DNA of 64,000 nt, taken from Candidatus Gastranaerophilales bacterium (GTDB lineage Bacteria > Cyanobacteriota > Vampirovibrionia > Gastranaerophilales > Gastranaerophilaceae). The stretch covers positions 1 through 64,000 of the forward strand of contig CALVEK010000006.1 in the NCBI GenBank assembly GCA_944326555.1, in the 5' to 3' direction. Below, piece by piece: positions 9,143 to 17,276 of this stretch. Every line of letters begins with the position of its first letter. The first letter of the stretch is position 1. Below the pieces are notes generated by a model. It worked only from the letters and a program-made list of their open reading frames with translations, was not told the origin of the DNA and made no database searches. A program made the position numbers and the translations under genes.

Positions 9143-9183
9143 CTGTATATATATATAAAAAATTTTTATATATCAAAATTGCT
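9143..9183 (-). promoter_or_regulatory. Leader element A, shared with the 18.6-kb gene
   Basis: Minus strand, about 29-69 bases before the start of the coiled-coil gene: AGCAATTTT, then a short A/T stretch, then AAAAATTTTTTATATA and ATACAG. Nearly the same 40-base block lies in the leader of the gene at 17277-18524 (18605-18643). A palindrome AGAGTATATACTCT (9198-9211) lies just upstream of it. The function is unknown; a shared regulator site or RNA element is inferred. Confidence 0.5.
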
Positions 9184-9220
9184 ATATTTATATAAGAGAG
9201 TATATACTCTTACTTAAAAC

Positions 9221-9255
9221 CCTTGCCACACAAAGGTTTCTAGGGTTTACAAAAC
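9221..9255 (-). promoter_or_regulatory. Leader element B, shared with the 18.7-kb gene
   Basis: On the minus strand this reads GTTTTGTAAACC, a 6-base stretch, then a hairpin CCTTTG-TGTGG-CAAGGG. The 18.7-kb counterpart (18691-18715) reads GTTTTGTAAACC directly followed by CCTTG-TGAAG-CAAGG. The stem pairing is kept while the bases differ. TTGTAA within it can serve as a -35 in the 18.7-kb copy. Here no -10 sits at the right distance, so its promoter role is less clear. Confidence 0.5.
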
Positions 9256-9262
9256 GTTACAA

Positions 9263-11038
9263 TCAAACATTTGTTTTAGCAAATTGCATCTCGTATAGCC
9301 TTTTGTAAAATCCGTCTTCTCTGTTCAACAACTCATCATGGGTGCCCAATTCAACAAGCTCTCCCTCGTTTATTACAGCTATTTTATTTGCATTCTTTAT
9401 TGTAGACAGTCTGTGTGCAATTACAAAAACTGTTTTATTCTGCATCAAGTTATCTAAAGCTCTTTGAACAATAGCTTCAGATTTGTTATCAAGAGCAGAT
9501 GTTGCTTCATCCAATATTACAATAGGAGCATCCTTAAGCATAGCTCTTGCGATAGCGACACGTTGTCTTTGTCCGCCAGAAAGAGTTGTTCCTCTTTCTC
9601 CGATTTCAGTATCCAAACCATTAGGCAATTCATCCAAGAATTCATCAAGATGAGCCGCTTTTACAACCCTGTCTATATCTGAATCTGTGGCATTAAAATT
9701 ACCCATTAAAAGATTTTCTCTTATAGTACCGGAGAACAAAAAGTTATCCTGAAAAACTACAGAGATACTATCTCTTAGAGATTTCAATCCAATATCTCTT
9801 ATATCTGTACCATCTATCTTTATAGCACCTGATTTCACATCATAAAAACGAGGAATCAAATTTGCTATTGTAGTTTTACCGCCACCGGAATTACCAACGA
9901 TAGCTACAGTTTCACCAACATTAGCCGTTAAATTAATATTCTTTAATACAGGGGTATCTTCAACATACTCAAAACAAACATTTTCTAACGTTACACCATC
10001 TTTTACACCCTGTAATTGAATAGGATTTTTTGCATCTTTAATTTCAGAATCTATATCAAACAGCTCAAAGGTTCTACACATAGCAACAAAAATTGTCTGT
10101 AAGTTTGTTAAGGTATTACCTAAAGTTTTAACAGGCTTATACAGCAAAAGTAAAGACGTAACAAAAGAAAGCAAGCTACCGCTTGTCATTTGTTCCGACA
10201 AAACAAGATACGTACCAAAAGCAAGAACAAATGCTATCCCAAAAGAAGCAATTGTATACATTATAGGAGACATCCAAGCAACTCTTTTAACAAGAGACAT
10301 ATTTACATCAAAAGAATCGTGAATCTCTTTAGAAAACTTTTTGTACTGATATTCTTCAAGATTATATGATGTAATAATTTTGTTGCCTGCATAAGTTTCG
10401 TTAAAATCAGTGGTTATATTACCGCCAATTTTCATATTCTTGTTAGATGCTGTTTTAATTCTCTTTCTAATCAAAGCGGCAGGAATAAAAGCGACACACA
10501 AAACGAGTACACCAACAAGAGCAAGTTTCCATGAGTTATAAAGCATTACACCAACAAGAGCAAAAGCTCCAATGCCTGAACTCATAAGAGCCTTTATATT
10601 ATCCAATATTCCTTTTGACGCAGTATCAGGGTCAGAAAGATATCTTGTCAAAATGATTCCCGAAGAATTTTCGTCAAAAAACTTTGGATCCATATAAACG
10701 AGTTTTTGAAACAGTCCTTTTTTTACATCATTTGTAACCTTTTGACCTGTCCAATTGGTAAGATAATCATTCAAATATCTCAAAACACCCTGTAAAGCGG
10801 CGAATGCAACTACTCCAAAAGGAATAATATAAGCAAGAAGCATATTCTTTTTAATCAACACTTCATCCATATAAGGTTTTAGTGCATAAGCAATAACACC
10901 ATCAAGTGCACCTACAGGAAGAGCTATAAGCAATCCCAAAATTATTCTGAACAAATAAGGATGTATATACTTGTATATTCTCTTAGTTAAATAAGCATAA
11001 TCAAAAGAATTTTGCGCTAATGTATCTTTTAACTTCAT
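9263..11038 (-). CDS. MsbA-like ABC exporter (fused permease and ATPase)
   Basis: A 591-residue half-transporter. Six transmembrane helices (about 30-320) are followed by an ATPase domain with Walker A GNSGGGKTT (382-390), signature LSGGQRQRV (about 490), Walker B VILDEATSALD and the switch histidine in IAHRLST. Size and N-terminal region fit the lipid-exporting MsbA/LpxE-type exporters, so flipping a lipid or lipid-linked glycan across the inner membrane is the most likely role; multidrug export is the alternative. It is the last gene of a minus-strand series behind the two-component pair, 54 bases after the kinase, and may share its transcript. Confidence 0.85.
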   Translation of the reverse strand: MKLKDTLAQNSFDYAYLTKRIYKYIHPYLFRIILGLLIALPVGALDGVIAYALKPYMDEVLIKKNMLLAYIIPFGVVAFAALQGVLRYLNDYLTNWTGQKVTNDVKKGLFQKLVYMDPKFFDENSSGIILTRYLSDPDTASKGILDNIKALMSSGIGAFALVGVMLYNSWKLALVGVLVLCVAFIPAALIRKRIKTASNKNMKIGGNITTDFNETYAGNKIITSYNLEEYQYKKFSKEIHDSFDVNMSLVKRVAWMSPIMYTIASFGIAFVLAFGTYLVLSEQMTSGSLLSFVTSLLLLYKPVKTLGNTLTNLQTIFVAMCRTFELFDIDSEIKDAKNPIQLQGVKDGVTLENVCFEYVEDTPVLKNINLTANVGETVAIVGNSGGGKTTIANLIPRFYDVKSGAIKIDGTDIRDIGLKSLRDSISVVFQDNFLFSGTIRENLLMGNFNATDSDIDRVVKAAHLDEFLDELPNGLDTEIGERGTTLSGGQRQRVAIARAMLKDAPIVILDEATSALDNKSEAIVQRALDNLMQNKTVFVIAHRLSTIKNANKIAVINEGELVELGTHDELLNREDGFYKRLYEMQFAKTNV

Positions 11039-11092
11039 AAATTTATCCCGCTATATTATCCACCTGTTAGTAAATTTTACCTTAAACAAATA

Positions 11093-12781
11093 CTATAAAC
11101 AAATCGGTAATTTGATTATTACACTAAACTTATTATCCGCTGTAGATTCTAATTCAATAGAACCATTCATAGCCAATACCAAACCTTTTACAATGAACAA
11201 GCCCAGACCTGTACCTCTTGTTGTTCTTGTCGTTTTATCATCTATACGAATAAACTTTCCAAAGAGTTTATTCAATTTTTCAGAAGGAATGTAATCATAA
11301 GAATTAGAAATTTTTATAACTGCATGGTTTTTATCTTTTGAAACAACAACATCTATAGGTGTATCAGGGTAAGAATACTTGTATGCATTTTCCAAAAGAT
11401 TTATAAACACCTGTTCAAGTCTGTCGTTGTCAGCAATAATATTCGGGAAATTTTCATCTATAGAAACATTTACCTGTCGTTCAGCTTTGTGTTTTGTTGA
11501 TAGTATTGCATCATTTAAAGAATCAGCAAGGTTAATCTCTTCAAGAATCAAATTTAATTTTGCACCCTCAATATCAGGAATAACAAGCAAATCTTCAACC
11601 ATTCTGCTTAATCTTTCTGCCTGATTTTTAATAATTTTCAACGATTTTTGTTTAGTTTCTTCGTCCAACTCAATATCCTGGCGTAAAAGTCTTGAAGTGT
11701 AGCCTTTTATACTTGTAAGAGGTGTTCTAAATTCATGACTAACTGTATCTATCAAATTAGACCTAAATTCATCTTGTTTTTTTAATTCTCTGTTTGAATG
11801 CTTCAACTTCCTGTATGTGTTATTAATTTCGTCAGCCATCTTGTTAAATTCAAGTGCTAAAAATATTGTCTCGTAAGGAGTAAAAAGATTTGTTAGTAAC
11901 CTTACCTTACGTTTGTAGTTCCCTTTAGATAGAGCAATAATTCCCTTAAAAAGCTGACGTATATTAATATACAAATAAGAAGTATAAAGCCCGACAACAA
12001 ATATTATAAATAAAGCCGAAATACACAAAGCAAGAACTATTTTCAATCTGGCATTATTAATTGTTGTTTTTGTTATATGGTGCGTTGTATTAACAATAAC
12101 AATAGTTTCGGGATTAGAAAGTTTAAAATATGCCAAAGGCTGATTTTTGACCTTACCATATATCTGAGACTTATCTAAAATAAGAGTTTTAGGCAAAGCA
12201 TATACAACTCTTTCATAATCTTTTTGATTGTAATTGTGAGCTGCTATGACTTTTTTTTCTTTGTTCAGGACATAAATTTGCCTGTCATCCTTTTTATATA
12301 TATTAAAAATCTGGTCCTCAAAAACTCTTGCATCAACAGATGCAACAATTGCCTGATAATCATTTATTTTTTTTAGGATTTCTATAACGCGTTTATCTTT
12401 ATTAAAAGTTGTATAATCTTCCCATTTCAAATATTTATCTTTTTGGCTTTTATCAACAAGCTCTATTGAAGAAATCAAATCAGAATTAATCAACAAATCT
12501 TTTAAAAATACTTCTTTATCATAATCAGAAGAAATATACTTTAATGCCAAAACAACCTGATTTAATTCATCTTCTCCTGACTTAGAAAAAGTCTCGATAT
12601 TTGAAGCTATAGATTCTGATATGCTCAAAGCAGAATACTGCAACTCGTTTCTTACTGCGTGTTGGTTGATGTTATTTATAATAATCGCACTAACAGTTGT
12701 CGGAATTATAACAGCAAGGAGCAAAACCAATATAATTTGCTCTACTATCTTCAATCTTTTTATATCTCTGAATTTTGACAT
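11093..12781 (-). CDS. Membrane sensor histidine kinase
   Basis: A 562-residue kinase. It has an N-terminal membrane helix (about 13-35), a periplasmic sensing region of about 210 residues, a second helix (about 248-272), a HAMP-like linker, a HisKA domain with the phospho-acceptor in SHEFRTPLTS (about residue 345), and a HATPase domain with N box NLLENAYKY and G box RGTGLGLFIVKG. It autophosphorylates and passes phosphate to the response regulator encoded directly upstream, whose stop lies 2 bases before this start. The stimulus cannot be read from the sequence. The MsbA-like exporter next door makes an envelope signal plausible. Confidence 0.92.
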   Translation of the reverse strand: MSKFRDIKRLKIVEQIILVLLLAVIIPTTVSAIIINNINQHAVRNELQYSALSISESIASNIETFSKSGEDELNQVVLALKYISSDYDKEVFLKDLLINSDLISSIELVDKSQKDKYLKWEDYTTFNKDKRVIEILKKINDYQAIVASVDARVFEDQIFNIYKKDDRQIYVLNKEKKVIAAHNYNQKDYERVVYALPKTLILDKSQIYGKVKNQPLAYFKLSNPETIVIVNTTHHITKTTINNARLKIVLALCISALFIIFVVGLYTSYLYINIRQLFKGIIALSKGNYKRKVRLLTNLFTPYETIFLALEFNKMADEINNTYRKLKHSNRELKKQDEFRSNLIDTVSHEFRTPLTSIKGYTSRLLRQDIELDEETKQKSLKIIKNQAERLSRMVEDLLVIPDIEGAKLNLILEEINLADSLNDAILSTKHKAERQVNVSIDENFPNIIADNDRLEQVFINLLENAYKYSYPDTPIDVVVSKDKNHAVIKISNSYDYIPSEKLNKLFGKFIRIDDKTTRTTRGTGLGLFIVKGLVLAMNGSIELESTADNKFSVIIKLPICL

Positions 12782-12783
12782 GC

Positions 12784-13503
12784 TTAAACTTCTTCTGTTT
12801 GTTGAATAGGAGTTAATTTATATCCGACATTTGTAACTGTATGAAGATATTTTGGATTTTTAGTATCTTCTTCTATCTTTTGTCTTAAACCGCCAACATG
12901 AACTCTAACCATTCTGACATCCTCATCAGAATCATACCCCCAAACTTCATCCAAAAGGACAGCTAAAGAAACAGAATCATTAAAGTGCTGCATCAGACAA
13001 TATAATATTTCAAACTCAGTTGGCGTAAGTTTTATTTTTTTGCCTAGTATTGAAGTTTCCAAAGATTCAGGAAATAACTCAATATCTCCCATCTTCAATA
13101 TTTCCTGCTTAAAATTTTGTTCTGAGGAACTATTGTCTGTATTTCTTCTTAAAAGAGCTTTAACTCTTAAAAGAACCTCTTGTATATCAAAAGGTTTTAC
13201 CAAATAGTCATCAGCACCACAATCAAAACCTTGTGTTTTATCGTTTATAGTCCCTTTAGCAGTCAATAAAAGAACAGGAATATCAGGCTTGGCCTTGCGC
13301 AAATTTTTACAGACATCAAAACCGTTCATTTTTGGCATCATAACATCCAAAAGAACCAAATCATAATGATTTGAAACAGCCTTATTAAGAGCCTCCATAC
13401 CATCACAAGCAGTATCAACACTATAACCGCTGTGTTGCAAGTCAAATTCTAAAAGCTCTCTTATTTCATCGTCATCATCTACAACCAATAATCTTTTTTG
13501 CAT
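12784..13503 (-). CDS. OmpR/PhoB-family response regulator
   Basis: A 239-residue regulator. The receiver domain has the acidic cluster DDDDE (9-13), phospho-acceptor Asp53 in LLDVMMP, the switch Thr in LLLTAKG and Lys in LVKPF. A C-terminal winged helix (about 135-230) carries LTPTEFEILYCL and VRVHVGGLRQKI. It binds DNA as a dimer when phosphorylated. The start is backed by GGGGCGG just upstream. It is the first gene of a kinase-regulator operon. Confidence 0.93.
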   Translation of the reverse strand: MQKRLLVVDDDDEIRELLEFDLQHSGYSVDTACDGMEALNKAVSNHYDLVLLDVMMPKMNGFDVCKNLRKAKPDIPVLLLTAKGTINDKTQGFDCGADDYLVKPFDIQEVLLRVKALLRRNTDNSSSEQNFKQEILKMGDIELFPESLETSILGKKIKLTPTEFEILYCLMQHFNDSVSLAVLLDEVWGYDSDEDVRMVRVHVGGLRQKIEEDTKNPKYLHTVTNVGYKLTPIQQTEEV

Positions 13504-13910
13504 AAATTACCGCCCCTTTACAACCAATATTTTCGCATACGGCAAATATAGAAACAATAATTTGTAAAATATTGATAATATTTTATACAAACAAAAAACG
13601 ATAAAAACACAAAGAGAAAGCCGCTCGACTTACACATCGACCGGCAAAGTTTTCATCATGGAGAAAAGGAGTGGAAGAGAAAGTATAAAGAGAATTGGCT
13701 ACACTAATATAATTCCCTACATTGAAAATACAAAACATATACAAAGTATATATTTACATAAGTTAATATTATTTATTACTAACGATTACAATCAAAATTG
13801 TGTTATATTTATTTAGGAATAATTGATATTTTGACGGCACTTACAAAAAGGTTAATAGTACAAAGTTCAGAAATATAGTTTTTGTTTAATATTTAGGAAA
13901 AGGTGAAAAA
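13504..13910. other. 407-base intergenic region between the two-component operon and leuC
   Basis: No convincing gene is present. It holds a GC-rich two-part inverted repeat at 13620-13645 (GCCG, C, TCGA, 8-base loop, TCGA, C, CGGC) in otherwise AT-rich DNA. It also holds an extended -10 (TGTTATATT, 13801-13809) and a possible -35 TTGACG (13831) with a weak -10 AATAGT (13854), both facing leuC. I looked for a T-box (specifier stem plus AGGGTGG) as a leucine leader and saw none. A 52-codon ATG frame at 13658-13816 has no ribosome binding site. Confidence 0.5.
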
Positions 13911-15170
13911 ATGGGTCAAACAATTGCAGAAAAAATAATTTCAAAACATGCAGGACAAAATGTAAAAGCCGGAGAGCTGTGTATTGCAAAAGTTGATGTT
14001 GCAGCAGTACAAGACGGTACAGGCCCGTTAATGGTTCAAGAATTTAAAAAACTTGGCAAAGCTAAACCTGCTAACCCGGAAAGATGCATTTTGTTTATTG
14101 ACCACGCATCTCCAAGCCCAAGAAAAGAACTCTCTAACACGCACGTTGTTTTAAGAGAGTTTGCAAAAGAAACAGGAGCAATTCTTTCTGAAACAGGTTG
14201 CGGAGTTTGCCACCAAAGATTGGTTGAATCATACGTTAACCCAGGAGAAATACTTGTAGGAGCTGATTCTCATACTTGCACATCAGGAGCTTTAGGAGCA
14301 TTTGCTACAGGCATGGGCTCAACTGATGTCGCTGTAGCAATGGCATTGGGAAAAACTTGGATGAAAGTCCCACAAACTTTTAAAATCGTTGTAAACGGAG
14401 AATTTCAAAAAGGGGTATATGCCAAAGACCTGATATTACATCTTATCGGACTAATCGGAGCAGACGGTGCAACTTATAAAGCACTGGAATTTCATGGTTC
14501 GACAATAGAAAATATGACAATGGCAGACAGATTCACTCTTGCTAATATGGCTGTAGAAGCAGGTGCAAAAGCAGGATTGTTTGTTACTGATGAAAAAACA
14601 AAGGCATATTTAAAAGAAAAAGGCAGAGAAGACAAATTTGTAGAAATCAAGCCTGACAGCGATGCAGTATATGAAAGAATTATAGAAATCGATGCATCAA
14701 AACTTGAGCCTACAGTATCTTGTCCTCATACTGTAGACAATACAAAACTTGCAAAAGAATTAAAAGATGTAAAAGTTAACCAAGTGTTCATCGGAACTTG
14801 CACAAACGGAAGAATAGAAGACTTGAGAATAGCTGCAAAAATACTAAAAGACAAACAGGTAAATCCTGATGTAAGGTTGATAGTAGTACCTGCATCAAAG
14901 ACCGTTTATAAACAGGCAATAGAAGAAGGAATACTCACAACCCTTGTTGAAGCAGGTGCATCCATACTAGCCCCCGGTTGCGGTCCTTGTGTCGGCGTAC
15001 ATGCCGGAATTTTAGGAGACGGAGAAGTTTGTCTTGCAACTCAAAACAGAAACTTCCAAGGTAGAATGGGTAACACAAAAGGATTCATCTACCTTTGTTC
15101 ACCTGCAACAGCGGCTTGCAGCGCGATTACAGGTTATATTACTAATCCGCAGGAGCTTGTTGAGGCTTAG
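13911..15170 (+). CDS. leuC: 3-isopropylmalate dehydratase large subunit
   Basis: A 419-residue aconitase-superfamily protein of the archaeal/cyanobacterial short LeuC type. The [4Fe-4S] ligands are visible as Cys297 (GTCTNGR), Cys357 and Cys360 (GCGPCVG). It isomerises 2- and 3-isopropylmalate in leucine synthesis and needs LeuD, which is not in this window; homoaconitase-type enzymes share this architecture and cannot be ruled out. The ribosome binding site is AGGAAAAGG. Its last 29 bases overlap the end of the convergent solute-binding protein gene, unusually tight for two unrelated genes. Confidence 0.88.
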   Translation: MGQTIAEKIISKHAGQNVKAGELCIAKVDVAAVQDGTGPLMVQEFKKLGKAKPANPERCILFIDHASPSPRKELSNTHVVLREFAKETGAILSETGCGVCHQRLVESYVNPGEILVGADSHTCTSGALGAFATGMGSTDVAVAMALGKTWMKVPQTFKIVVNGEFQKGVYAKDLILHLIGLIGADGATYKALEFHGSTIENMTMADRFTLANMAVEAGAKAGLFVTDEKTKAYLKEKGREDKFVEIKPDSDAVYERIIEIDASKLEPTVSCPHTVDNTKLAKELKDVKVNQVFIGTCTNGRIEDLRIAAKILKDKQVNPDVRLIVVPASKTVYKQAIEEGILTTLVEAGASILAPGCGPCVGVHAGILGDGEVCLATQNRNFQGRMGNTKGFIYLCSPATAACSAITGYITNPQELVEA

Positions 15171-15972
15171 TTTTATTTTTAAAATTATCGCTTGAAGCAG
15201 GCATCCACTGAGCTTTTAAGTAGTTTAAGTAACCTTTTCTTCTAAGCTCAGAAATTGCTGCGTTGACTTCATGTTTTAAAGACTGCGATTCTGCATCTTT
15301 TCTGAATGCAATACCGTAGCCTTCTTGAGTATATCTTTGAGGAAGCATCATAAATTCCGGATGATCCATCAAAAATCCTGCTATTATTGCATCGTCTGTA
15401 GACAAAGCCTCAGCTTTTCTATTAAGCATTCCTCTAAATCCGTCCTGATAGGACTTATAACCTTGTAAAACAGCCTCGGGAGCAAAATATCTTAAATTCT
15501 TTTCGCCCGTTGTGCCAAGAATAATGATAACTCGTCGTCCGTTCAAATCACCTACTGTTTTAATAGAAGTACCTTTTCGAATCATAATAGCTTGACCCGT
15601 ATAAAAATAAGGTACGGAAAAATCAACTACTTCTAGTCTTTTAGGAGTAATGGTCATCGTTGCAACCAGCATATCAACTTCACCCGAATTCAACTTTGAA
15701 ATTCGATTCGATGGTGTAACCTCAACAAACCTTACAAGCTGCTCGTTACCCAGTATACGTTTTGCCATAAGGTGAGCAATATCTATGTCATATCCTTGTA
15801 ATTTTCCGTTATCAACAAATCCGAAAGGTTTGGAATCAAATTTAACACCAACAACCAACTCCCCTCTTTTTTTTATTACAGAGAGCAAATCTTTATTTTC
15901 TTCTTTTTGCGTACATCCTGATAACACGATTGTTGAGAGAATTATTAAACAAGATACGAACTTTTTAAACAT
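15142..15972 (-). CDS. Amino-acid-type solute-binding lipoprotein (SBP family 3)
   Basis: A 276-residue extracellular solute-binding protein of family 3 (His/Gln/Arg type). Start chosen at 15972 because GAGG lies 6 bases upstream and this gives a clean lipoprotein signal peptide: MFKK, a hydrophobic core, then LSGC with Cys20 for lipid attachment. An in-frame ATG 10 codons earlier has no such support. Segments such as GKLQGYDIDIAHLMAKR and MTITPKRLEVVDFSVPYFYTG are typical. No permease or ATPase gene is adjacent, so it is an orphan component. It lies 14 bases after spmB and may be cotranscribed with spmAB. Confidence 0.88.
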   Translation of the reverse strand: MFKKFVSCLIILSTIVLSGCTQKEENKDLLSVIKKRGELVVGVKFDSKPFGFVDNGKLQGYDIDIAHLMAKRILGNEQLVRFVEVTPSNRISKLNSGEVDMLVATMTITPKRLEVVDFSVPYFYTGQAIMIRKGTSIKTVGDLNGRRVIIILGTTGEKNLRYFAPEAVLQGYKSYQDGFRGMLNRKAEALSTDDAIIAGFLMDHPEFMMLPQRYTQEGYGIAFRKDAESQSLKHEVNAAISELRRKGYLNYLKAQWMPASSDNFKNKTKPQQAPAD

Positions 15973-15986
15973 TTTTACCTCAATAT

Positions 15987-16523
15987 TTATAAGAACAAAC
16001 AATTTGCTACAACAACAGCAGCGACTATACCTATTATATCAGCCAAAATCCCTGTTAAAAGTGCATGCCTGAATTTTTTTATACCAACAGAACCAAAATA
16101 CACAGCCAAAACATAAAAAGTTGTCTCCGAACTTCCAACCATTATGGCCGTTAATTTTGTAACAAAAGAATCAGGCCCGAACTGAGAAGCAATATCGGAA
16201 AATATCCCAAGCACCGCACTTCCTGATAAAGACCTGACAATCATAACAGGCAAAACATCTACAGGAATATTAAAAGCCCGTAAACATTTGCCAAAAGCAA
16301 TCTGAGCCAACTCAATCGCGCCTGAAGCCCTAAGCATTGCAACCGCCACAATAATAGCTACCAGATATGGAACTATGTTGACAGACACTTTTAAGCCGTC
16401 TTTTGCACCATCAATGAATGTCTCGTAAACAGGGACTTTTTTCACAAGTCCAAAGGCAATCACAAAAAGTACAATAAAAGGAATAAACCAGCTTGATAAA
16501 AACTCTATAAAAGTCCTAATCAT
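15987..16523 (-). CDS. spmB: Spore maturation protein B-like membrane protein
   Basis: A 178-residue Gate/nucleoside-recognition domain protein with about five membrane helices. The segments VNIVPYLVAIIVAVAMLRASGA and the downstream VGSSETTFYVLAVYFGSVGIKK (shown here in part) are hallmarks of SpmB. In Bacillus SpmA and SpmB affect spore core dehydration, but homologues are common in bacteria that do not sporulate, where the role is unknown; a transport function is suspected from the fold. The start overlaps the end of spmA by 8 bases, so they are translated together. Confidence 0.88.
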   Translation of the reverse strand: MIRTFIEFLSSWFIPFIVLFVIAFGLVKKVPVYETFIDGAKDGLKVSVNIVPYLVAIIVAVAMLRASGAIELAQIAFGKCLRAFNIPVDVLPVMIVRSLSGSAVLGIFSDIASQFGPDSFVTKLTAIMVGSSETTFYVLAVYFGSVGIKKFRHALLTGILADIIGIVAAVVVANCLFL

Positions 16524-17130
16524 TTTCTACCTCCTCAAAATCTCCAACAACCTGAGGTTTAGAAAATTTTTCCAGAAGTTTTACAATTATCAAAGCTGAG
16601 ACAAAAGCAATCGATGTAACAACTAATGTCGGCAAAACAATTTCTGTCGGATTTTTAGAACCACTTGCAGCCAATACGGCAATAACTGTGGTTGGTACCA
16701 ATTGAAAACCTGCCGTATTCATTGCCAACAGTGTGCACATATCATTTGAAGCTGATTTTTTATCTTTATTTATTTTTTGCAGTTCTTCCATAGCTTTTAT
16801 ACCAATCGGAGTTGCTGCATTAGAAAGTCCAAAAGCATTAGCCGTAAAATTCATTGCAATATCACCAATTACAGGATTTTTATCAGGTACATCGGGAAAA
16901 AGTTTTTTTGCCAATGGTGTTATTAATTTTGCTATAGCCATAACCAAACCCGATTTTTCCGCAATTTTCATAATTCCAAGCCAAAAAGCCATTATACCAG
17001 CCAAGTAAATTGCTATCTCTATAGACTTTTGCGCACCTGACCAAATAGCATTGACCATCTCGTTAACACGACCTGTTATTGCCGCAGAAACTATTGCAAC
17101 TAAAATTATCAAAAACCATATATAATTCAT
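16516..17130 (-). CDS. spmA: Spore maturation protein A-like membrane protein
   Basis: A 204-residue Gate-domain membrane protein with about five helices. Conserved segments are MAFWLGIMKIAEKSGL and the central MNFTANAFGLSNAATPIGIKA, followed by MNTAGFQLVPTT. It is the partner of SpmB, whose gene overlaps its 3' end by 8 bases. No sporulation genes are visible, and the rest of the window indicates a Gram-negative cell, so the name is only historical. It is the first gene of the spmA-spmB-lipoprotein group. Confidence 0.88.
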   Translation of the reverse strand: MNYIWFLIILVAIVSAAITGRVNEMVNAIWSGAQKSIEIAIYLAGIMAFWLGIMKIAEKSGLVMAIAKLITPLAKKLFPDVPDKNPVIGDIAMNFTANAFGLSNAATPIGIKAMEELQKINKDKKSASNDMCTLLAMNTAGFQLVPTTVIAVLAASGSKNPTEIVLPTLVVTSIAFVSALIIVKLLEKFSKPQVVGDFEEVEND

Positions 17131-17182
17131 ACTTAAATAATGACAAAAGGTTTATTCTTTGGCAAATTTTTATTACTTTATT

Positions 17183-17214
17183 ACAAAAATAAAAAGGACA
17201 CTTTACGTGTCCTT
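17183..17214 (-). terminator. Terminator of the 17.3-18.5 kb gene
   Basis: A perfect 8-bp stem AAGGACAC/GTGTCCTT (17194-17201 with 17207-17214) with a 5-base loop. On the minus strand it is followed by TTTATTTTTG. It lies about 60 bases past the stop at 17277. Confidence 0.85.
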
Positions 17215-17276
17215 GAAAACCTACCATACCTATAAATAAACCGAGGAATAACTTATTATTAATATATCTTTATTAT

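Noticed and set aside
13658-13816. 52-codon ATG frame in the leuC upstream region
   Set aside because: No ribosome binding site, AT-driven composition, no similarity to a leader peptide (no leucine-codon run), and it crosses putative promoter sequence.
13504-13910. T-box or other leucine-responsive riboswitch before leuC
   Set aside because: Neither the AGGGTGG T-box core nor a specifier-stem/antiterminator arrangement could be found.
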